From contig MU385856.1 in assembly GCA_022497145.1 (NCBI GenBank), positions 310,001 to 374,000 on the forward strand: DNA of 64,000 bases, written 5' to 3'. The notes beneath the pieces are model-generated. The model was not told the origin of the DNA and did no database searches. It was given only the letters and a program-made list of their open reading frames with translations. This stretch comes from Rostrohypoxylon terebratum (taxonomy: Eukaryota > Ascomycota > Sordariomycetes > Xylariales > Hypoxylaceae). Below are positions 57,343-64,000 of this stretch, in pieces (positions within the stretch are counted from its first letter, which is position 1; each line of letters starts with the position of its first letter). Both the position numbers and the translations under genes were made by a program.

Positions 57343-59090
57343 ATGAGCATGCTCGAGCGCTTCACGAGGTACAACCAGGGCACAAGATCCCGCCGCGATG
57401 TACCGCCAAAACTGAATATAAAACCTAAGCCAGGAAGCATTAACGACGATGACCAAGATCGCGGCTTCATTAGTAGGCGAAGGGAAATCGTGAGCCAGGT
57501 GAGATGAGTTAAAACGTAGGAACTCCTATACGGGCCTCCGCTCATACTAGTTATATAGATACTAAGCCCTACCGCTAAGCATTTCGGATTCGATGGAGCT
57601 GCTACTTTGCCATTTAGCAGGAGATCGCCTCCTCCTACGAGAGGTATTAGAAACCCCGTTCCTTTCTCTTCTGTTATCAAAGGAAGAGGAGCAGAAAGAC
57701 ACGCCAGTTATAGAACCCCTTAGCTAACAACGGGTTGGCGTCGTCAGCTCGATCGTCAGCTCGATCAACCTACTCCCAAGAGTCCTCCGAACCCGACTTC
57801 AACTACAATAGAGCAGCACTCCTCGAACTCTCGGATTCGGTGCGTGCTAGCTTGCAGCGCGATAAGACGATCGGCTCGGACAACGACAAGCTGACGGAGT
57901 TCCTAGAGGCAGCGCTGCGGGACGAAGAGCTTAGGCGGCCGGTGCTGGACCTAGAGACGGTGGAGTACGCGCGGCTGGACAAGCTAGTCGCGGAGCTACT
58001 ACAACACGCCGAATCGCTGCGCATCGCACCGAGCGGGATTGGGGCAGCGATGGCTCTTGTGACCCCCATACGTAGCACGCACGAGACGCACAACCCGCAC
58101 ATCGGGACCTGGACCAGTAGGGACGAGGGCAGGAAACGTAACAGCGGGTCTGCGACCGAACTGCCGCTGAGGTACAAGTCCGACCTCGCCGCGGCTAAGA
58201 ACCTGTTGCGCGCGTGGAGGAGACGGTTCAGAGAGCAGTATTTCATGATGGATCAGCACCGCTGCGCTGGGCTGGTTAAGGGCGGCAGGCTCAAGGATGT
58301 CAATTTTGATACCTCGCTGACGTATGACTTGGGGAAGTGGCATACGAAGGTTAGCGATCCGATCTCGGAAATGGAGGGGAATTTGTGGTTTGAGACTGGG
58401 CAGTATGTTGATTTCTTTACTTTTCATTACCATATGGTACCTGTGGGTTATGGGTTGACATGTTGCGAAGCTGGTGGTTGAATATTACGTGCGCCGAACG
58501 CGACGGAATCGTAGCGAGCTCGTTCGAGACCCCGACGAAGGGACGCTACGGAATCATGACGCTGCCACTCATGACAGGGCAGGAGGAGATGGTACGCCCG
58601 AATACGTATAAATATGTTCGCGAAGGGAGGTCGGCGGATATGCATATCGGTCTCATATCTCAAGTCGGCCGACAAATCCGAGTCCTCCGGGGCCACAGGT
58701 TGAAGAGCATTCTAGCGCCGCAAGCTGGCGTTCGTTATGATGGACTGTAAGTTGTGATTGTTTTTTATAGTTTGATGTTAGCTGAACATATGCCCGAGTT
58801 TCACCGTCAAACAATATGGGTGTAAGCAAGACAGCAAGACAAACTCTTACCGCCTCGAGCTCACCCTCGAACGTATACCAAACCAGAAATCACTAGAAGA
58901 AATCGGAAAGATCCCGAGACCGTCTCAGCTCGACGATTGGAACCTGTACGAGAAACTCGAGGGAGACAAGGTGAAGCTGATTCAGGGGGAGGCAACATAC
59001 TTGGAGTGGAAGCTCAGACGTCAGGAGGAAAATATAGAGAGGGAAGACTGGAGAAGGGCAATGTGGTTTAAGGCTTCTTTCTCCCATTGA
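57343..59090 (+). CDS. Divergent YDG/SRA-domain protein
   Basis: My model has five exons (57343-57498, 57559-57643, 57748-58402, 58471-58746, 58799-59090) and 487 residues. The last three are firm, the first two less so because the second intron uses a weak GTATTA donor. About residues 295-430 match a YDG/SRA domain: TGHWWLNITCAERDGIVASS (usual V-G-x-x-W start), GRYGIMTLPLMTG, RQIRVLRGHRLKSILAPQAG and VRYDGLFTVKQYGCKQDS with the YDG signature. The N-terminal part is Arg/Ser-rich, then helical (DLAAAKNLLRAWRRRFREQY). SRA domains in UHRF1, plant SUVH proteins and fungi bind methylated or modified cytosine by base flipping. The GSGG-type central loop is replaced here, so binding may be altered. 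A role in chromatin or DNA-methylation reading is inference. Confidence 0.75.
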
Positions 59091-59500
59091 ACATACTATA
59101 TTGTGTCTCAAGACCTAGGTAAGGTTGGTTTCGGTCGGAATTGGTGCATAGCCCGGTAAGGGTTGGAAAATAGGGGTATACGATGATGATCACGACTTGA
59201 GTAATTGGAGCCCATACGATTTACCTCTTTTAACGACTCTGTGTAAATAACCTATTGATTTTACTTTATGCCTCATTGTCCTCGTTTTTTTTTTGTTGAA
59301 TTTTGTGGCTTGAAGCCTGTCGCTCTATCGGCTTCCATGACCTCGGTATGTAGAGGCGCAATGGCTTAACAGCTGCAAACAGCTGGGAACGTCGTAACCG
59401 GAGGTAAAAGATCAAGCCGCCCACGTCAATTTAACGTGGGGCGCTTTATCGAAACCCCCAATTCTTCATCTCACCCAACTACTGATCAACGTAATTCGCG
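59091..59500. other. Intergenic spacer and parvulin promoter
   Basis: 410 bp between two plus-strand genes. It contains a CCTAGGTAAGG element near 59114 and a T run near 59286-59296. No gene is seen. Confidence 0.55.
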
Positions 59501-60049
59501 ATGGCCCCAAAGAAGAAGGCCGACAAAAAGTCCAATGACAAGGACACCGGTGGGAAGGGTAAAGATGACAAGACTGAGAGCAAGGGGAAAACAGGCGGCC
59601 AAGCCGTCCTAGTCCGCCATATTCTGGTAAGTTGTAGCTTTTGTCTACTCATCTCACTATATACCTATACATACCCACATGCATGCGGAAAAACTTACAC
59701 ACAGTATTTAGTGCGAAAAGCATGCTAGGAAAGAAGAGGCATTAGGCGAGATCTCAAAGAACCCTACTTTGGATAACTTCATCGCAGTGGCCAGGCTTTT
59801 TAGTGAAGATAAAGCAAAGCAAGGTACGATCTGCATATTAAACTACAGCTTACGGTCTTCAGGCTATCCTCATATACTAATTCAAGACTACCAGGTGGTC
59901 TCCTTGGTTGGCAACGGAAAGGTCAGCTGGCGCCTGAATTTGAAAAGGTTGCCTTCGGTCTTCAAGAGAGTAAAGGAAGCAACCTCTCTATCGGACAATG
60001 TAAGACGGCTTTCGGATACCACCTTGTCGTGGTAGAGGGTTACAGATGA
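59501..60049 (+). CDS. PIN4: Parvulin-type peptidyl-prolyl isomerase (parvulin-14 type)
   Basis: Three exons (59501-59626, 59712-59823, 59895-60049) encode 130 residues, the family length. A Lys-rich N-terminus (MAPKKKADKKSNDKDTGGKG) is typical of parvulin-14. The rotamase domain follows: AVLVRHILCEKHARKEEALG, ARLFSEDKAKQGGLLGW and KTAFGYHLVVVEGYR. It catalyses cis-trans isomerisation of prolyl bonds; it lacks a WW domain, so it is not the Pin1/Ess1 type. Human PIN4 is the namesake; budding-yeast PIN4 is an unrelated gene. The 3' end converges on eS12 with 268 bp between stops. Confidence 0.92.
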
Positions 60050-60317
60050 GATTATGAATAAGATACCCAGACTCCTAAGTCGACCATACGAATTCACTCA
60101 GTATAGGCATGTCACACTCGATATAAGAGACTTCGCAGAGCGTGTTGAATGCATAATTTTTTCCTTTCCGATGCAGTATGGTACCCCTGATTTTTCAGCA
60201 CCTTTGCCAGTTGAACTCGCCGGTAGAGTACACATCAAGAGGGTCCGTAGAGGATGTCGTGAAAATCATCCCGATCCACTGTCTAATATCCCCGCGCAAC
60301 GCCTATGAAGATCCCCT

Positions 60318-60960
60318 TTACTGTTCGGTCTGGAAGTAGTTGAGGAGGATGGATCGCTCGGTCGACTCCTCACCCCAGTCCTTCACTACAACACAAGAGC
60401 AGTTGACTACCTTGCGGGCGTTTCCTTCTCGGTCCAGGACACCTAATAGCATTCCAATTAGTTCCACAATGTATATCCGGTCCATTTTACATATACTCAC
60501 AGAGACCAGCCCATTCACCCAGTTGCTTGCCATCGGGGACCTTGATTAAGGGGATCTTGTGTTCCGAGCAGAGGGCGATGACGAGCTTCTTATAAGCCTC
60601 CTCTTCGCAGGACTCGTTAAGGACACACATGTGGGCTTGGCGACGGTCGAGAGCCTTGGACGCTTCGCGGAGACCTCGGGCAAGACCGTCGTGCATGAGC
60701 GCAAGTTTTAGAACACCCTTGAGAGCATCTAGGACGGACATTTGACCCTTGGAGGCATCGGCGGAGACTTCGACCTCCTCGGGGGCATCGGGTGCGTTGT
60801 TCTCTTCTACGTCCGACTAAAGATTGCGATAGATTGTTAACAAACTGTTTGCGCGCACAGAATGGGAGCCTAGGCACGAGATGCGAGACAAGTCGCATTT
60901 AAATGTTCCGACGCAGATTTGATCCGGGGTTTTGATAAAATACAAAAAAAAACTTACCAT
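60318..60960 (-). CDS. RPS12: Cytosolic 40S ribosomal protein eS12
   Basis: Three minus-strand coding exons (60960-60958, 60816-60501, 60442-60318) give 147 residues. The first coding exon is the ATG alone, followed by GTAAGT, a pattern frequent in ribosomal protein genes. The acidic N-terminus (SDVEENNAPDAPEEVEVSAD) leads to [60 protein letters not shown] and REGNARKVVNCSCVVVKDWG, all diagnostic of eS12. It sits at the beak of the 40S subunit. It is head to head with uS8. Confidence 0.96.
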
Positions 60961-61158
60961 CTTGAAAGATTTGATACCGGTGCGATCCTCGAAGAGCTGT
61001 TTGGTCGTGTCGAGATGTGAGGGTGAATTTTTGGTGGAGGTGAGGTGATCGTGAGAAAATCAGGAAATGTTCCAACGGCTCTGGTGAGATTTGATTGTAT
61101 CAGTCAATTGAGGCTTGAGCCAGGGAAGGTGCACTGGGGGGGTTTAGTTGTGTATCGC

Positions 61159-61167
61159 TTAGGGTTA
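61159..61167 (+). promoter_or_regulatory. TTAGGGTTA (Tbf1/telobox-like) site
   Basis: Nine-base match to the telomeric repeat-type box, about 200 bp upstream of the eS12 start and some 220 bp upstream of the uS8 5' UTR donor, next to a CCAAT box. A single copy and unproven. Confidence 0.5.
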
Positions 61168-61385
61168 GCTGCCGAAATTTATCCAATTGGGTGAACTCTA
61201 ATTGTAGCCAAGTCCACCCACCAGAATTTCGCATGTCAAAAAAAAGAAATCCACCTTAAGCTAGTGAACTTTTTCACTCCTACTACTCTTCTACTTCCAC
61301 TCCACTCCGTTCCCTTTTCATTCTCTGCACAACATAGAATTTTTGAGCGTCAATCAAATCCCCGTCGCCCAAGACCTCCATCGAG

Positions 61386-61642
61386 GTATGTTATCAAACT
61401 TCAGTCAAGAATTATGACTTGAATCAATCCCATCCCAATGCGCCCTTCAAGAAGCCAGGGGAGAGCAATCAGAGCCCTTACCGCTAGCCTTCGCATTCCT
61501 AGTACGATGGTCGAATTCGGTCTCTGATACGCTTCTCCTCTCCAGTACTGAGCGGGCAGAACCCTCCCCAAGCGGCGCATTGGGGGAGGGCACTCTCCAT
61601 GCTCATGGCTTTTGAAGGCTAACCAATTATTTTACCTTGCAG
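61386..61642 (+). other. Probable 5' UTR intron of uS8
   Basis: The donor GAG/GTATGT at 61385-61386 and acceptor TTACCTTGCAG ending at 61642 flank a 257-bp segment upstream of the ATG at 61697. Long 5' UTR introns are common in ribosomal protein genes; this one is inferred from splice signals only. Confidence 0.55.
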
Positions 61643-61696
61643 ATACCTCACATCTATCCACGGACGATCTGAGAATCTCACCCGAACACCGCCAAA

Positions 61697-62332
61697 ATGG
61701 TTAAGACTTCGGTTCTCAATGACGCTCTCAACGCGATCAACAACGCCGAGAAGACCGGCAAGCGACAAGTCCTCATCCGACCTAGCTCCAAGGTCATCGT
61801 CAAGTTCTTGACTGTCATGCAGCGACATGGTATGTTTCATGATAATGATAATCTCGTCCGGTCTTGCGCACGTGGACAACTCCTCATACCCACAACAAAT
61901 TCGGCATGATAACTGGATAACGGTCTCAATATTCCCTACGATCGCAGTCTTTTAAGTTGCCGATATATCGATGTTTTCTAGCGAAGGAATCTTACACGTT
62001 TCTCTGATCAAATACAACATGAAGTCTTGACGTTTAATCTTTCGCTACATTTAACTAATATTCCTTTGATAGGCTACATCGGCGAGTTTGAGGAGGTTGA
62101 CGACCACCGATCTGGCAAGATCGTTGTCCAGCTTAACGGTCGCATCAACAAGTGCGGTACCATCTCTCCCCGCTACAACGTCCACCTTGCCCACCTCGAG
62201 AAGTGGGTTGTCAAGCTACTTCCTTCTCGTCAATTCGGTTACATCATCCTGACCACATCTGCCGGTATCATGGACCACGAAGAGGCCCGACGAAAGCACG
62301 TCGCCGGCAAGATCATTGGTTTCTTCTACTAG
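61697..62332 (+). CDS. RPS22: Cytosolic 40S ribosomal protein uS8 (S15A/Rps22)
   Basis: Two coding exons (61697-61829, 62073-62332) encode 130 residues, the exact family length. MVKTSVLNDALNAINNAEKT, GKRQVLIRPSSKVIVKFLTV, GYIGEFEEVDDHRSGKIVVQ, GRINKCGTISPRYNV, and RQFGYIILTTSAGIMDHEEA with the end VAGKIIGFFY are all canonical. It binds the central domain of 18S rRNA in the 40S body. The coding intron is 243 bp, long for this window. Promoter shared with eS12. Confidence 0.97.
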
Positions 62333-63576
62333 GCGGACAATTCAAAAAAAAAATGGGGGATGGAATGAAAAAAGGGATATGAACTGACTGGAAGCATTTA
62401 CGGCGTTGGGGAAGGAATGGATAATGGCCAAGCTAATTATGGCTTGATTTTTCATGATTTCATGAAGCCAAAATACACCACGATACCACGAAAATGCTAC
62501 ACTAAGTCGAGTTCTCAATGTTGCAGTGTTGCAGTAATCACTTGTGTTGCCAAGCCCCTTTCTATGCCATGTGAAAATGCAGGTTGTACCTTACTCCGCA
62601 CGCACAGGTAAGGAGCTTACAGCGCGCTAACCCTTACAGCATACCTAGTACACACCCTTACACACCTGGTACCTAGTACTCCAGGGCTGACACTTGGATT
62701 TTCATTTGATCCTTCTGTACAACAGCAGGCTCTAATTGGAGTTTGAGTTTATTTACCATAAGGTTCTGTCAGACTGTCATCCTATTAAAAAAAACCAAAC
62801 TAAATAACATTCCTCCGAAGTTCGTAACCATGATTTGGACTCAATTCCTTGATTTGCTAAGTCTGCAAGGTCTTATTCTACGTACATAATTTATGGATAA
62901 TATCGCTAGATCTGGTAGAGGTCGACGCGTCACAGTGCGTCTTCGATACAGAGGGATTGATTAAATGGATTATTTTGATTGGACCAGACGAACCAAAGTG
63001 CCGGGGTTGGCTACTACGCTACGTGCACCCAGTAGAACCCAGGGGCCAACAGAGAACCCAGCAGCAACCGGGTAGCTGCTAGAAAAAATCAAGAATGGAC
63101 TCTGTGGATTTTATGTAGGAAGGGGCAACTGGAGCAAAAGATAGCAAACTAATGTTAGGACTTGGGACTTGGGACTTTGTACCTGATCTTCTTCTTTTCT
63201 TAGTCCTTTCCAGTCTTTTCTAACGTTTCAACAGACCAGACCAGACAACCATACCAACCATACCAACCATACAACGTACAATACAGTCAAACCTGACCCA
63301 GCCCTGGTTCAGCCCTGACTACCTAACCAGGCCAACGGTTCCAACGGTTCCAACACCATTAGGTTAATGATTGATCTCCATATTTCCATATCTCCATATT
63401 CCCAATCCAATCTATCCCTTCAATGTTTGAGGCTTTGACTCGCGAAACACGATATACCTAATTAAGGTACATGTTACCAATGTCATTCTTTATTTTGCCA
63501 TTACCAGACGCCAACATTTCTCGACCGACGTCACTAAGCCTATCAACACTGGCTTGGTCCACGGCCTTAGAGAGCA
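62333..63576. other. Intergenic spacer with short tandem repeats
   Basis: 1.24 kb between uS8 and the GT90-like gene. AACCATACC is repeated three times near 63246-63272, GGGACTT repeats lie near 63163-63177, and TCCATAT-type repeats near 63377-63400. No gene is supported. Confidence 0.55.
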
Positions 63577-64000
63577 ATGAGGCCGCGCCAGTTGCTTATA
63601 ACCGGCGGGCTCGTCTTCCTCGGTATATGTGTTGTTAGCTTGTTCCGACTCGCGCCCTCCGGAACCAACCTCTCAGATCTAAAACCCGGCCCTCTATCGC
63701 ACGACAACGGCAAGACCAGCGTTGGAAAAGATGGCCAGACACCGCAGCAACCACAACAGCAGCCGTTGACGGTCCCGATACCGTTCGACCCTAAACCGAA
63801 ACCCGCGCCCGCAGGGTCGCACCCGATACGGTTCCTGATCACGCAGGCGGAGCAGGAGCTCGAGGCCACCAAATCCCGGCAGTCGAAGACGCTCAAGGAC
63901 GCTGTGGCCGAGTATAGGCGGCGGTACGGGATCCCTCCGCCACCCAACTTCGACCGGTGGTTCGAGTTCGCGCGAGCGAAGGGCACACAACTCATTGACG
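63577..64000 (+). CDS. GT90/CAP10-like glycosyltransferase, N-terminal part
   Basis: The frame starts at ATG 63577 and runs off the window end, giving 141 residues. A short basic cytosolic tail (MRPRQLL) precedes one membrane anchor (ITGGLVFLGICVVSLFRL), the type II topology of Golgi glycosyltransferases. A Pro/Gln-rich stem follows. HPIRFLITQAEQELEATKSR, AVAEYRRRYGIPPPPNFDRW and FEFARAKGTQLID are the typical N-terminal signature of fungal GT90/CAP10-family proteins, related to Cryptococcus capsule xylosyltransferases. The catalytic domain lies outside the window, so sugar and acceptor cannot be inferred. Confidence 0.8.
   Translation, partial: MRPRQLLITGGLVFLGICVVSLFRLAPSGTNLSDLKPGPLSHDNGKTSVGKDGQTPQQPQQQPLTVPIPFDPKPKPAPAGSHPIRFLITQAEQELEATKSRQSKTLKDAVAEYRRRYGIPPPPNFDRWFEFARAKGTQLID

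Larger units (their letters stand above)
60961..61696. promoter_or_regulatory. Bidirectional ribosomal-protein promoter
   Basis: 736 bp between the start codons of eS12 (minus) and uS8 (plus), including the uS8 5' UTR intron. A TTAGGGTTA box lies at 61159-61167 and a CCAAT box at 61183-61187. TTAGGGTT is the telomere-repeat-type site bound by Tbf1-like factors, which drive ribosomal protein genes in several fungi (established in other species; inference here). A CT-rich tract near 61280-61325 is typical of ribosomal-protein start regions. Confidence 0.65.

Noticed and set aside
57327..57680. 117-codon minus-strand frame upstream of the SRA gene
   Set aside because: It covers the two proposed plus-strand exons, which join in phase to the SRA protein; no domain on the minus strand.
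60054..60308. 84-codon plus-strand frame after the parvulin stop
   Set aside because: Falls in the short convergent 3' spacer and has no recognisable features; probably 3' UTR.

Overview
This window comes from a filamentous ascomycete (Pezizomycotina; probably Sordariomycetes, an inference). The evidence is short introns of about 50-80 bp with GT(A/G)AGT-type donors and CTAAC-like branch sites, GC-rich coding exons in AT-richer intergenic DNA, and fungal families such as a large-subunit secreted catalase, a TRK potassium transporter and a GT90/CAP10 glycosyltransferase. I support 22 protein-coding genes. Most are multi-exon models that I joined by hand from reading frame, splice signals and family alignment from memory. 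I found no tRNA, rRNA, CRISPR array or intact transposon.

Left part (1-24 kb), gene-poor: a small four-TM membrane protein (1936-2670), an MIF-like protein with a long N-terminal extension (4763-5882), the TORC1-pathway Rag GTPase Gtr2 (8845-10130), a secreted PI-PLC-like phosphodiesterase (10921-12132) and a six-exon secreted catalase (17058-19568). The gaps of 2-5 kb hold a 54-bp hairpin-forming inverted repeat, a G-quadruplex-like tandem repeat, CCTAGG-rich palindromes and frame-broken coding-like remnants around 20.5-22.1 kb.

Middle part (24-47 kb), gene-dense: PAF1, RER1, mitochondrial enoyl-CoA hydratase, a small secreted protein with an LRAT/NlpC-like His...Cys pattern, a TLDc-like protein, a RING/zinc-finger/SH3 probable E3 ligase, and a group of three genes with mitochondrial-type N-termini (cysteine synthase, a 408-aa protein of unknown function, and ribosomal protein bL19m). 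The last two are divergent across 355 bp. The TRK-type potassium transporter follows.

Right part (50-64 kb), information-processing genes: the TFIIH helicase SSL2/XPB and the pseudouridine synthase PUS7 (divergent), a divergent YDG/SRA-domain protein (a family that reads modified cytosine), parvulin-14, and two cytosolic ribosomal protein genes (eS12 and uS8) head to head across a promoter carrying a TTAGGGTTA box. The window ends inside a GT90-like glycosyltransferase gene.

The most interesting leads are the YDG/SRA protein, the possible permuted papain-like secreted enzyme, the MIF domain without its N-terminal catalytic proline, the divergent mitochondrial gene pair, and the decayed locus near 20.5-22.1 kb.
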